64,000 bases of DNA from Gemmatimonadota bacterium (GTDB taxonomy: Bacteria > JAAXHH01), in the NCBI GenBank assembly GCA_009837395.1, contig VXTP01000006.1:62001-126000 (forward strand), in the 5' to 3' direction. The position numbers and the translations under genes are program-made. The notes below the pieces were generated by a model that saw only the letters and a list, made by a program, of their open reading frames with translations, was not told where the DNA came from and did no database searches. Positions 25,891-34,380 of this stretch are shown one piece after another. Every line of letters begins with the position of its first letter. The stretch's first letter is position 1.

Positions 25891-26667
25891 CTACGCCGGC
25901 ATCACGATATGCCTGCAGAGCCGCTGGCCCCGCGCGGACAGCCGGTCGTAGTGCTCCCGCGGCAGAGACTTCTCCTCGACGGCCCGGTGCCAGGGCGCAT
26001 GGTAGCCCACGCTCGTCATGGGCCGCTTCATGCTCGAGTTGTTCGCCGTGCCCCCGTGCCAGCAGCGCACGTCGCGGATGACGGCTGTATTCGCCGGTGC
26101 GCAGAGATGGTTCGTGCGCATCCATTCCGGTTCGTCTTCGAGCGAAGGGATCGGCGCGCGGGAACGCTGGGTGCCGGGAATGAACCGGATGGCGCCGTTC
26201 TCCACGGTGAAGTCCACCATGGTGAAGTTGATGACGATAAAAGGTGCAGGGACATCGTGGTGGGTTACCCGGCCCAGCGGATCGTTGAAGAGGTCGGCGT
26301 TCCGGTCGGAGTGCAGGTGCTGGATCTTCGCGCCGGGCAGGGAGTAGTCGCCGCCCGCACCCGTGCAGGTATAGTCGTCGCTCCCCCAGATCGCGTCTAT
26401 GATCGGCAAGATCGTGGGCAGGTCGATCAGGATGCACCATTCCCAGTTGCGCAACTGGCTGCCGAAGGAGTGGCGCGCGAAGCCCCGGTTCATTTTGTCG
26501 CGCCCGAACTCGGCTTCCTGCTCCGCCATCACGCGCTCGGCGCCCGACCGGATGACGGCGAATTGCTCTTCGTCCAGGGGATTCGCCACGCAGACGAAGC
26601 CGTCCCGGTGGAAAACCGCGGCGGCGCGCTCGATCTCGCTCGCTTCAAGTATGTCGACTTTTAACAT
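25891..26667 (-). CDS. Phytanoyl-CoA dioxygenase (PhyH) family protein
   Basis: A 258-residue Fe(II)/2-oxoglutarate oxygenase. The facial triad is complete: His119 and Asp121 in HLHSDRN and His204 in CWHGGTANN, with Arg215 (SSMKRP) for 2-oxoglutarate. VFHRDGFVCV near the start is the usual PhyH opening. The longer frame begins 43 residues earlier inside the enolase-superfamily gene; I chose the ATG at 26667, 10 bases after that gene's stop and after GGCGGAACC. Bacterial PhyH proteins hydroxylate diverse small molecules; substrate unknown. It is the third gene of an operon (PhyH, enolase-superfamily, this PhyH) and leads into the LRR lipoprotein gene. Confidence 0.85.
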   Translation of the reverse strand: MLKVDILEASEIERAAAVFHRDGFVCVANPLDEEQFAVIRSGAERVMAEQEAEFGRDKMNRGFARHSFGSQLRNWEWCILIDLPTILPIIDAIWGSDDYTCTGAGGDYSLPGAKIQHLHSDRNADLFNDPLGRVTHHDVPAPFIVINFTMVDFTVENGAIRFIPGTQRSRAPIPSLEDEPEWMRTNHLCAPANTAVIRDVRCWHGGTANNSSMKRPMTSVGYHAPWHRAVEEKSLPREHYDRLSARGQRLCRHIVMPA

Positions 26668-26677
26668 GGTTCCGCCA

Positions 26678-27964
26678 TTAATACGCCTTGCTGATTCGAT
26701 AACCCGGGTGTCCCGGGTCGAAGAGGTCAGGCCGCAGGCGGGTACCCAGGCCGGGTCCCTCCGGTGGCCGCGCAAAACCGTGATCGACGACGACATTCGG
26801 GTCGATGAGAAGATCGTAGAAAGTCCTTATGTGGGCCCGGACGGACTCCTGGATGACGACGTTGGGCACGGCCGTGGCGACGTGGATGCCGGCAAACAGC
26901 GTAAGCGGACCGGTACAGTCGTGCATGGCCGCCGGGATGTTGTAACCCTGGGCCATCTCGGCCAGCCGCCGCGTCTCGCTGATGCCGCCCACCCAGGTGG
27001 GATCGACCATGAGGTAGTCGGCGGCGTTTTTCTCCAGCACGTGGCGGTAGTCCTCCCGGCTGATGTACATCTCGCTGACCGCCAGGGGCACGCCCGCCTT
27101 GTCGCGGAAGTCCCTTAGCGTGTCCACGTTGTCGAGGCGCATGACGTCCTCGAGCCACATCGGGTTCAGGTCGCGCACGGCCTCGGCGATGCGCAGCGCG
27201 GCGGGAAGCTGGAAGAATCCGTGTCCGTCCAGGAGGATCTCGATCCGGTCGCCCACGCGCTTGCGCACCTCTTCCAGGGGCTTGACACATTCCCGGACGG
27301 TGGACATGGGCAGATAGCTTGAGCCGTGGGCCCGGTAGGCGCGGTCGAAGGTCCAGAACTTCATGCCCGTGTAGCCTTCCGCCACCAGTTCCTCCGCCAG
27401 GTCGCCCGCGGCGTGGTGGGCAGCCCAGTTGTCTTCCAGGGGACCGGGTTTGCCGATGTCGCCGTGGCCAGGCCAGCCCTGCTCAGACGGCGCACCCGGC
27501 GGGCGCCGTCCGTAGGTGGGACCGCCGCAGCTGTTGTAGACCCTCACGGCCTCGCGGGCCTTTCCGCCCAGCAGTTGCCAGACGGGAAGTCCGCACGCCT
27601 GTCCCAGAAGGTCCCAGAGGGCCAGGTCGACAGCGCTGAGGGCCCGCATCTCGGCGCCCCGCGAGCCAAACGCGCTGAACCGTTCGTAGAAGAATCGCCA
27701 GTGGTGCTCGATGGACAGGGGGTCGCTGCCGAGCAGCCGGCGGGCTAGCCAGTCATGGATGACGGCGGCCACCGCCTGGGGGACGTAGTAGGACTCGCCG
27801 TGGCCGACAGCGCCCGCGTCGGTGTGGATCCGCAACAGGATCAACCCCGGCATGATGTCGTCGGGGATGAGGGATTCCACGGCCGTGATCTTCAGGTCGG
27901 AACTTCGCGGGACGGCGGCGGGGTGAGGCGGGACGGCGTCCAGACCTCCGGGGATTTCGGTCAT
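26678..27964 (-). CDS. Enolase-superfamily (mandelate racemase / sugar-acid dehydratase) enzyme
   Basis: A 428-residue member of the MR/MLE group. Metal-binding residues are in ILLDGHG, MWLEDVM and AVSEMYIS; the general-acid/base His is in PAAMHDCTGPLTLF, and a Lys in GMKFW stands where the KxK motif usually lies. The N-terminal capping domain (residues 20-140) holds the HGESYYVPQAV loop. Such enzymes dehydrate acid sugars (galactonate, gluconate, rhamnonate and so on) with Mg; this one is closest by eye to D-galactonate/rhamnonate-type dehydratases, but its specificity is not certain. Start after GAGGATGTGTAA, 13 bases past the upstream PhyH stop; operon with two PhyH genes. Confidence 0.88.
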   Translation of the reverse strand: MTEIPGGLDAVPPHPAAVPRSSDLKITAVESLIPDDIMPGLILLRIHTDAGAVGHGESYYVPQAVAAVIHDWLARRLLGSDPLSIEHHWRFFYERFSAFGSRGAEMRALSAVDLALWDLLGQACGLPVWQLLGGKAREAVRVYNSCGGPTYGRRPPGAPSEQGWPGHGDIGKPGPLEDNWAAHHAAGDLAEELVAEGYTGMKFWTFDRAYRAHGSSYLPMSTVRECVKPLEEVRKRVGDRIEILLDGHGFFQLPAALRIAEAVRDLNPMWLEDVMRLDNVDTLRDFRDKAGVPLAVSEMYISREDYRHVLEKNAADYLMVDPTWVGGISETRRLAEMAQGYNIPAAMHDCTGPLTLFAGIHVATAVPNVVIQESVRAHIRTFYDLLIDPNVVVDHGFARPPEGPGLGTRLRPDLFDPGHPGYRISKAY

Positions 27965-27977
27965 TTACACATCCTCG

Positions 27978-28874
27978 TTACACCGACCGGTTGTCCAGGG
28001 AATACGCGCGATTTCCATCGCCGCCCAATTGCCAGGTGCCGCGAAACAGGGATTGCCGCTTGGGAGGCATCTTGTCGATGACATTGTGGTCGAGATTGAG
28101 CCGGTGCCACTGCGCCCAGATCGAGTTGTAGCAGTTGAACACGGCGCATCGCCGGTTGTCCGGATTGGTCCAGTCGTTCGCCGCGTGGATGAGGCTCTCG
28201 GTGAAGACCAGCATGGACCCCGGCGGACAACTGTAGTCCTCCATGGCGGCGTAGAGGCTCTCCTCCCAGGGAGATTCGCTGATGTTCGGACGGTACCGGT
28301 CCGGGCCGCCGTAGTTGAAATGGGCCTTGTGCGAGCCGCTCAGGAAGGAGGTGCCGCCATATCCTGCCTTGACCTCCTCCAGCTCCCAGACCACCCGGGT
28401 GAGTCCCGCGAAGATCTTGCCACCCTGTACCTGGTAGCGCATGGCGTTCGCCTGTTGCGGAGGACGCACGACATGGGGCAGCCCGGTGCCCTTGACGGTC
28501 GATTCCCAGCCGGGTTCCCGCACCATGAGGAAGGAGTTTTCACAGCGGAATCCGTAGTGGTCGTCCCCCACGAAGGGCGGCTCGGTCAGGATCTCATTCA
28601 GGATGCCCACCACGGCCGGGTGATCGAGCAGGTTGGCCAGCTTGCCCTGGAAACCCCTTTTAAAACCGCTGTTCTTGCCCTTGTTGTCCGGCTCAACCGC
28701 GGCGTACACCTCGGCCTTCATTTCCTCGATCTCGGTCTCCGTCAGCACGGACGGCACGAGGATCCAGCCCTTCAGGTCGAAGAAGAACTTCTGCTCATCG
28801 GTCATGGGGATGGAGGTGGGTGCTGCGGAGTTTTCGACCGCTGATTCAGATGGATTATCCTGTTCGGATGACAT
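27978..28874 (-). CDS. PhyH-family protein with altered iron-binding motif
   Basis: A 298-residue protein of the phytanoyl-CoA dioxygenase family, recognisable by the WELEEVKAGYGGTSFLSGSHK block and the FTESLIHAANDW segment, where the distal His and neighbouring residues of the jelly-roll core lie. In the position of the metal-binding HxD there is PHVV (LPHVVRPP), so the aspartate ligand is absent. I recall similar HGG-like motifs in related environmental PhyH proteins, and carboxylate-free sites in 2OG halogenases. Start chosen at 28874, which follows GGAGGCGAA; the longer frame adds 19 residues. It is the first gene of the operon with the enolase-superfamily enzyme. Confidence 0.8.
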   Translation of the reverse strand: MSSEQDNPSESAVENSAAPTSIPMTDEQKFFFDLKGWILVPSVLTETEIEEMKAEVYAAVEPDNKGKNSGFKRGFQGKLANLLDHPAVVGILNEILTEPPFVGDDHYGFRCENSFLMVREPGWESTVKGTGLPHVVRPPQQANAMRYQVQGGKIFAGLTRVVWELEEVKAGYGGTSFLSGSHKAHFNYGGPDRYRPNISESPWEESLYAAMEDYSCPPGSMLVFTESLIHAANDWTNPDNRRCAVFNCYNSIWAQWHRLNLDHNVIDKMPPKRQSLFRGTWQLGGDGNRAYSLDNRSV

Positions 28875-28894
28875 TTCGCCTCCGATCGTTCTGT

Positions 28895-29065
28895 TTATTG
28901 TAGAGAAGTCCACAGTTGCAGCGATGTACACTCAGCGATGTAGCCGAAGTCCCTGTCGGTCGACAGCATGACCAGATCACGACTTATGCAAAGACGGGCA
29001 AAAAGCGCGTCTATGGTCCCGACCTGTATGCCCCGGCGACCGGACACTTGTATCCAAGCACTTAG
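28895..29065 (-). pseudogene. VapC toxin remnant (PIN-domain C-terminus only)
   Basis: Directly after the VapB stop, in the same frame and without a start codon, the sequence reads SGRRGIQVGTIDALFARLCI, then SRDLVMLSTDRDFGYIAEC and a TAA at 28895-28897. This is the C-terminal third of a PIN-domain VapC ribonuclease, with the conserved DA and the STDRDF block. The N-terminal two thirds, with the first catalytic Asp, are missing. It is too short for a working toxin and is best explained by an internal deletion. Confidence 0.72.
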
Positions 29066-29296
29066 TCAACGTCGCATCCGCTCACGCTTGTAGTCGTACG
29101 CTTCATCCCAATCGAGTTTGCCAAACAGATCGAGCAGTCGTTCCTGCTCTCGCCGTGCGATAAACTCCCTTAAGGCCCTGTTGACGGTTGCTCCCATGGT
29201 TTTCTCACCACCGACTTGAAGCGCTTTGTCAAGCAGTTCGAGGTCAACTGAAACGTATATTGCCACTGTGTGTGTTATCCTCCGTACATAAATCAC
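29066..29296 (-). CDS. vapB: VapB-type antitoxin, orphan
   Basis: A 76-residue antitoxin. It resembles the VapB antitoxins: a first beta strand (VAIYVSVDLELLDKAL) with a ribbon-helix-helix motif, then TVNRALREFIARREQERLL and a charged tail with WDEAYDYKRERMRR. Its usual partner VapC is only a C-terminal fragment directly downstream. The protein may start inside the frame. It probably has no toxin to neutralise here and may now act on another VapC, or be decaying. Confidence 0.78.
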   Translation of the reverse strand: MIYVRRITHTVAIYVSVDLELLDKALQVGGEKTMGATVNRALREFIARREQERLLDLFGKLDWDEAYDYKRERMRR

Positions 29297-29352
29297 ACAT
29301 ACCTTTATTCAATGAAGATCCCGTACCTGGTTTATTCGATCCAGGGCCTTAC

Positions 29353-30465
29353 TCATCGGCGCTCATCAACGGCACGCACCTCATCGGACCAGTCCCGCCA
29401 GATGTCCATGTTGGTAGGGTCCGTCATGAGCGAGTCCGGCAGGGATTCCGGCGTTTTGAGGAAGCCGTAGATGGTCGCCTGGCGGATGACATCGGTCGAC
29501 CTATTCTGTCCGGCGATGTGCAGGATCTTGGTGTGCCAAAGGACTGCCGTGCCGGATGGACCGTGGCAATCGACGGGTCGGGTATCCCGCTTGATGCGCT
29601 GGATGACGGGATCGTTGTAGCCGGGTTTGCGTCCCGCCAGGTGTTCGTCCATATGCTTTGCGCCTTCGAGAAAGGCCTGCCACTGTGCGCGCCAGATCCG
29701 GCTGTGGCTTCCCGGCCAAACCGTGAAGCCGCCGGAATCGGGCGGCAGGTCGTCGAGATAGGCGGTCACCTGAAACCGGACGCGGCCGTAGCAAGCGCCG
29801 TCCGTGTGGGCGCCGCGGTAATCCGGGCCGGGAGACGGGCTGCCTGGCAGTGTGCAGTACAGGCCACGCGTCCCTTGCCCGGTCGACCATACCGGCCCCG
29901 TCCTGGGCAGGCGCAGCGCTTCTTCCGTAGTGAATGATCCCTTCTCGGGCCATTTCCCGGTCTCTTCGACCCCGTGGGTGGCCAGCCCGCCCACCACGTC
30001 GTCGGACATGAAGCACGGTCCGGTCGTCATGCCGGACTCATCCGCTCCGGCGGGCCAGACTACTGTGCCCTTTCCCAGCAATTGCTCGGCCACCTGCCAC
30101 AAGGCCCGGGGGGCCAGGTCGAGCATGAAGGGCTCTGCGCCGTTACGGACATAGAAGCGGTGGCCTTCGGTGAAGAAATAAGGATCGCCGCCGATCTCAG
30201 GACGCTTCGCCTTCAGTTGGCCGCTTACTTCATCGTCGAAATGCACCCAGGTTGAGGGATCGTCACGCTTCATGGCAGGATGGTGCGTCTCCACCGCATC
30301 CCACAGCGCTTCCCTGGCCTGGCGGCATAATTCGGGGTCGAGCACGCCGGGCAGAACGAGGAATCCGTCGCGCTTGAATTGGACGATCTGGCCACTGGTG
30401 AGGAGCGGAACCTGCTTCACGCCCTGGTCGGCCGGTGTTGGTTGCATAAGGTTTTTTACCTCCAT
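29353..30465 (-). CDS. Phytanoyl-CoA dioxygenase family protein (complete iron site)
   Basis: A 370-residue PhyH-type oxygenase, longer than its neighbours. The iron motif is HTD (GAHTDGACYGRVRF) with the distal His and Arg in WHTKILHIAGQNRSTDVIRQ. The core strand block GGFTVWPGSHSRIW is normal. It begins 9 bases after the stop of the His/Gly-rich lipoprotein gene and appears to be the last gene of the run DegT aminotransferase, class V aminotransferase, cystathionine synthase-like, creatininase, lipoprotein. It could hydroxylate a small molecule made or broken down by those enzymes. Substrate unknown. Confidence 0.85.
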   Translation of the reverse strand: MEVKNLMQPTPADQGVKQVPLLTSGQIVQFKRDGFLVLPGVLDPELCRQAREALWDAVETHHPAMKRDDPSTWVHFDDEVSGQLKAKRPEIGGDPYFFTEGHRFYVRNGAEPFMLDLAPRALWQVAEQLLGKGTVVWPAGADESGMTTGPCFMSDDVVGGLATHGVEETGKWPEKGSFTTEEALRLPRTGPVWSTGQGTRGLYCTLPGSPSPGPDYRGAHTDGACYGRVRFQVTAYLDDLPPDSGGFTVWPGSHSRIWRAQWQAFLEGAKHMDEHLAGRKPGYNDPVIQRIKRDTRPVDCHGPSGTAVLWHTKILHIAGQNRSTDVIRQATIYGFLKTPESLPDSLMTDPTNMDIWRDWSDEVRAVDERR

Positions 30466-30474
30466 CTACTTCCG

Positions 30475-31272
30475 TCATCCTCCTGAACCATGCTCTCCTC
30501 CACTTTCATCGCCTTCTCCGGCGCTACCGTGTTCACCGCCTCCCTCACCGTCTTCACGGTCTTCACCGCCTCCGTTATGTTCACCATCGCTTTCGCCACT
30601 GCTTCCATGCTCACCACCGGCCTCGCCGCCGTCGCCACCCGTTCCATGTTCATCACCGCCTTCTCCACTGCTTCCATGCTCGCCTTCCCCTACCTCGGCG
30701 TGAGGCGTCCATCCGGTGAACGATTCTTCCGTAGCGGCCAGTGAGACCTCGGTGGTTTCGCCTGGTGCGAGATCGACCGGCGTCGTGGGACCAAGTTCCG
30801 TACCGTTCGAAAGGTGGACTTCGACTCTGACCCCAGACAGCACGCTTACCGTGGTATTCTGCACCGTTCCCACAAACGAATTGCTTTGGGCGTCGTAACG
30901 CAGGATGAGCCGGGCGCCTTTACGGATGACATCATAGGTCTCGTCCAGGGCTAAAGAAAGCCCCGATTCTTCCCCGTCGTCCGACTCGATCTCCAAGTTT
31001 TCTGTCCCGCCGTGCTCTGTACCCGATTCTTCGGACCCGCTGTGGACCTCGCCGTCGCCCCGGTCGCTTGCGCAACCGCCCAGTACACCCAGGCCTATCG
31101 TTGCGGCGAGCCCGACCGTCGCGACCCAGGCGACCAGCGTGAAGGATATTGTACCTACAGTGGGTGCCAGATGCGCTAAGATCCCTGTTCGCACCGTTCG
31201 TTCCGTATGCACCGTTCGCTCCGAACGCTCCATGTTCGCCATACTCGCCGTGCGCGAATCATCCCTAATCAT
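30475..31272 (-). CDS. Lipoprotein with FxLYD-like domain and Gly/Glu/His-rich tail
   Basis: A 265-residue predicted lipoprotein that I do not recognise as a named family. A long N-terminal stretch leads into a hydrophobic segment that ends in LGVLGGC (Cys67, lipobox). Residues about 115-180 look like a small beta domain (RLILRYDAQSNSFVGTV, LSGVRVEVHLSNGTEL, APGETTEVSL), similar to FxLYD domains. The last 75 residues are low in complexity with repeated EHGSSGEG/GEHG units, rich in His, Glu, Gly, and may bind metal. The DNA there is made of imperfect tandem repeats. Two 18-base in-frame copies also encode ERTVHTERTVRT near the N-terminus. The ATG overlaps the creatininase stop and follows GAGGAGAGAACGG. 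Confidence 0.65.
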   Translation of the reverse strand: MIRDDSRTASMANMERSERTVHTERTVRTGILAHLAPTVGTISFTLVAWVATVGLAATIGLGVLGGCASDRGDGEVHSGSEESGTEHGGTENLEIESDDGEESGLSLALDETYDVIRKGARLILRYDAQSNSFVGTVQNTTVSVLSGVRVEVHLSNGTELGPTTPVDLAPGETTEVSLAATEESFTGWTPHAEVGEGEHGSSGEGGDEHGTGGDGGEAGGEHGSSGESDGEHNGGGEDREDGEGGGEHGSAGEGDESGGEHGSGG

Positions 31273-32029
31273 CCGTTCTCTCCTCGATCACATGATCCCG
31301 CAGCATGGACATGGCGCCGTCCGGCCGGAACGTGCGGGGCTCCAGGTCGATCTCCTCTCCGGCGATCATCTTACGGAGCAGCTCGGCCACGCCGTCCACC
31401 GCCACGGGCGCCAGGGCCTCGCCCTTCTCCTTCGTCCCGTACTTCGCGGAACTCTCCATTTCCATGTCGGCTTCATGCACCCGGTGGGGGAACAGGGCCA
31501 TGGCCATGGAGGTTTCGTATTCGTCGGCATGGCCCGGCAGCCGATTTTGATCCATGTACCGGTAGACGACGTCCGCCGGGTAGGTATCCCAGTATGAATT
31601 GAAACGCACGTTGACACCGAGCCGTTCCCGGAACGCGTCTATCCGATTCATCATGGGGACGACGTTGCCGCCATGTCCGTTCAGGATAAGGATATTGGTG
31701 ACGCCGCCCCGCTTGAGGGCGTCGCACACGTCGTAGACGTACTCGGTGAAGATCTCCGCGCGGACGGTCAGCGTGCCCTTGTGTTCCATCCAGTGCTCCG
31801 ACACGCCGATGGCGATGGGCGACGCGACCACGACTTGGGGATAGAGTTTCAGCGCCGCGTTTTCCGCCATGTAGGCGACGCTGGCCGTGTCGTGGATCAT
31901 CTCAAGGTGTTCGAGGTGCTGCTCCGTCGCGGCCGTGGGCACGATGGCCGCCTGGATGGTGCCGCCTTCGATCCCTTCCCTGAACTCCTTGCGCGTCAGG
32001 TCTCCGATAAAAACACGCTTTCTCGCCAT
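31265..32029 (-). CDS. Creatininase family protein
   Basis: A 254-residue metal-dependent amidohydrolase of the creatininase/mycofactocin MftE family. The metal ligands are visible in TAATEQHLEHL, ILNGHGGN (the signature) and HADEYETS. The family hydrolyses cyclic amides such as creatinine, or acts on N-formyl and peptide bonds (ArfB, MftE), and opens dihydro-triazine-like rings. It is preceded by a gap of 54 bases after the cystathionine synthase-like gene and overlaps the lipoprotein gene downstream, showing translational coupling. Its substrate is probably defined by the PLP enzymes upstream. Confidence 0.87.
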   Translation of the reverse strand: MARKRVFIGDLTRKEFREGIEGGTIQAAIVPTAATEQHLEHLEMIHDTASVAYMAENAALKLYPQVVVASPIAIGVSEHWMEHKGTLTVRAEIFTEYVYDVCDALKRGGVTNILILNGHGGNVVPMMNRIDAFRERLGVNVRFNSYWDTYPADVVYRYMDQNRLPGHADEYETSMAMALFPHRVHEADMEMESSAKYGTKEKGEALAPVAVDGVAELLRKMIAGEEIDLEPRTFRPDGAMSMLRDHVIEERTDD

Positions 32030-32083
32030 GATGCGGCTCCTGTTGGCTTTGGCTGCGGTTTACGAATGACCGGGTATCGGAAT

Positions 32084-33142
32084 TCAACTCTCCAGTGCTT
32101 GCTCGAGATCCCGTATGATGTCATCGGTGTCTTCGAGGCCGACGGACATCCTGACGCGCTGGCCCTCGCGGTCTCCGGTGACCAGCGAGCCCACGTCACC
32201 CAGGCTCACCCAGGGCCGGCACAGGCGCACGCGGTCGAGGAACCGATCGATGGTTCCCTCGGCGATCTCGAAGCTTACCATCCCTCCGTAGCCTGTCCAT
32301 TGCGACCGCGCGATCTCGTGACCGGGCGTGGAGGGAAGGCCCGGATAGTACGTCCGCCGTATCCGGGGGTGCGACTCCAGGAAGTCCGCGACGGCACCGG
32401 CATTCTCGACGTGCCGGTCCATGCGGATGGACAGCGTCTTGATCCCCCTGAGCAGGAGGAAGGCGTTTAGCGGGCTGAGTATGCCGCCGTAGGTGTTCCG
32501 CGTGCGCACGATCTCTTCGCCGAGATCGGGGTCACGGGTCGTGATGATCCCCGCCAGGGCGTCCCCGTGACCGCAGAGGTATTTCGTGGCGCTGTGCAGC
32601 ACGACGTCGGCTCCGTGGTCCATCGGCCGGAACAGATGGGGAGAAAGGAACGTGTTGTCGATCACGACCTTCGCGCCGGCCGCGTGGGCCTTGCGGATGA
32701 CCGTGGGCGTGTCGATGATGTCCAGGGTGGGATTGGCGAGCGGCTCGAAATAGACGACGTCGGCGGGTTTCTCGAGAGCCGCGTCGAGCTGACTCGGAAC
32801 GCGCATGTCGATGATCTTGACGTCGAACCCGAGTCGTGGCAGCTCTTCGGCCATGAAGCGCCGCGTCCAGCTGTAGGTCGTCTGGTGGCAGACGATCCTG
32901 GAGCCCGCGCTGATGAGGGTCATCACGGCCTGGGTGACCGACGCCATGCCGCAGGCGGTCGCGATGCTCCGTCCGCCGCCTTCCAGGGTGCACATCTTCT
33001 CCTCGAAAGCCGTGAACGTGGGATTGCTTCCCCTGAGGTAGGCGCCGTCCACCGTGGCCGCCTGGTAGATCGGCGTTGCCGACGTGTTCTCCGCCTCGCC
33101 CGCGTGGATGGAGCGTGTGATGAATCCCTGCTCTTCGCTCAT
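32084..33142 (-). CDS. Cys/Met-metabolism PLP enzyme (cystathionine gamma-synthase/lyase-like)
   Basis: A 352-residue fold-type I PLP enzyme. It has ITRSIHAGEAEN and TPIYQAATVDG at the N-terminus, CGMASVTQAVM, VIDNTFLSPHLFRPMDHGAD, and the Schiff-base Lys in HSATKYLCGHGDALAG, the signature of the trans-sulfuration family. The open frame runs 180 residues further upstream inside the class V aminotransferase gene, but the ATG at 33142 follows AAAGGACAGAGCC and gives a normal family start. It is somewhat shorter than typical (380-400). Possible reactions: gamma-synthase, gamma- or beta-lyase, methionine gamma-lyase. Second to third gene in a PLP-enzyme operon. Confidence 0.87.
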   Translation of the reverse strand: MSEEQGFITRSIHAGEAENTSATPIYQAATVDGAYLRGSNPTFTAFEEKMCTLEGGGRSIATACGMASVTQAVMTLISAGSRIVCHQTTYSWTRRFMAEELPRLGFDVKIIDMRVPSQLDAALEKPADVVYFEPLANPTLDIIDTPTVIRKAHAAGAKVVIDNTFLSPHLFRPMDHGADVVLHSATKYLCGHGDALAGIITTRDPDLGEEIVRTRNTYGGILSPLNAFLLLRGIKTLSIRMDRHVENAGAVADFLESHPRIRRTYYPGLPSTPGHEIARSQWTGYGGMVSFEIAEGTIDRFLDRVRLCRPWVSLGDVGSLVTGDREGQRVRMSVGLEDTDDIIRDLEQALES

Positions 33143-33153
33143 GGCTCTGTCCT

Positions 33154-34341
33154 TTAAAGCCGCCGCTCGATGGCCCGGACCATGCGTTCGATTTCCTCCC
33201 GGCTGTTGTAGAAGTGGGTGGAAATCCGGAACACGGGCACGTCGTTGATGTGAAAGGCCACGGTCTCGATCTTCTCGTCGTCCCACATTTCCTGTCGGAT
33301 CTTTTGAAGATCGGCACCCTCGATGGTAAAAGTGGTGATGAACCCGGACATCTCGGGGTCCCGTGGCGTCAGGAAGCGTACACCCCGGATGCGGCCGAGG
33401 CGTTCCCGCATGTAGTCGACCAGGCCGCGGCAGTAGGTCCGGATATGATCCCAGCCGATCTCCTGCTGGAAGTCGAGGGCCGTGCCCAATCCGATGAAGG
33501 GCGTCTGGTCCCGGGTGCCCATCATGTCGAACCGGCTGGCATTGGGGTTTGGGTGGGCGCTGGATCCCAGGATGAGCGGCTCGACCCGGTCGTGGGCGTC
33601 GTCCGATACGAAGAGCATGCCCGTGCCCTTGGGAGACAGCGTCCACTTGTGGAGGCTGGACGCGTAGAAATGGGGATTCCATGCGTCCAGGTGCAGGGGC
33701 ACCATGCTCACGGCGTGGGCGCCGTCCACGACCACCCAGATGCCGCGGTCCCGTCCGATTTCGGTCAGTTCCTTCACGGGGGTGACCAGTCCCGTGGACC
33801 AGTACACGTGGCCGAAGACCATGGCGGCGGTTTTTTCGTTCAGACCGCTCTTGAACACGTCGATGATCTGCTGCGTATCGGTGATCTCCATGGGTAGATG
33901 CACCCTGCGAACGGTCATGCCGTGCCGCTCGGCCACGTAGTCGAAGCAGGCGTTGACCGCACCATACTCCTGGTCCGTCATCAGGATTTCGCCGCCCACC
34001 TTCCAGGTTACGCCCTGTGCGAAGACGCTGAGCGCCATGGTGGTGTTCTGGACCAGCGCGATACGCTCCGGCCGCGTGCCGACGAACCTCGCCAGCTTTT
34101 CTCGTGATTCTTCGACGATAGGCCAGTACTTCTGCTGGTGCTTCAACGGGTCGCTGTCGAAGGCCCGGATGGCCTCGGTCACGCGGTCCACCACCGGCTT
34201 GGGCGACGGACCGACCGAGCCGCCCTGGAGAAAGGCGATATCGGGTTCCAGGTAAAACTGGTCGCGGCGGATCCCCTTCCAGAATGCTTCGTCCGGAGGG
34301 GGCAGCGTGTCGGTCTGGACCGGGCCAGTTTCTTCGCTCAT
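33154..34341 (-). CDS. Class V aminotransferase (isopenicillin N epimerase / cysteine desulfurase-like)
   Basis: A 395-residue PLP enzyme of the class V group. It shows the FLQGGSVGPSPKPV block near residue 37, VVVDGAHAVSMVPL (the aspartate and His that hold the cofactor ring) and the Schiff-base Lys in ASSLHKWTLSPKG. Relatives include isopenicillin N epimerases, cysteine desulfurases, selenocysteine lyases and ergothioneine EgtE, a C-S lyase. No signal peptide. It starts 80 bases after the DegT-type gene and ends 11 bases before the cystathionine synthase-like gene. Context with the latter suggests a sulfur or amino compound. Confidence 0.85.
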   Translation of the reverse strand: MSEETGPVQTDTLPPPDEAFWKGIRRDQFYLEPDIAFLQGGSVGPSPKPVVDRVTEAIRAFDSDPLKHQQKYWPIVEESREKLARFVGTRPERIALVQNTTMALSVFAQGVTWKVGGEILMTDQEYGAVNACFDYVAERHGMTVRRVHLPMEITDTQQIIDVFKSGLNEKTAAMVFGHVYWSTGLVTPVKELTEIGRDRGIWVVVDGAHAVSMVPLHLDAWNPHFYASSLHKWTLSPKGTGMLFVSDDAHDRVEPLILGSSAHPNPNASRFDMMGTRDQTPFIGLGTALDFQQEIGWDHIRTYCRGLVDYMRERLGRIRGVRFLTPRDPEMSGFITTFTIEGADLQKIRQEMWDDEKIETVAFHINDVPVFRISTHFYNSREEIERMVRAIERRL

Positions 34342-34380
34342 TCGGGTTCTCCCGTGGCTGTTACTGGTGCAAGGGCAACG

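Noticed and set aside
33143-33682. 180-residue N-terminal extension of the cystathionine synthase-like protein
   Set aside because: The extension overlaps the upstream class V aminotransferase gene in another frame, has no motif, and a good ribosome site precedes the inner ATG at 33142.
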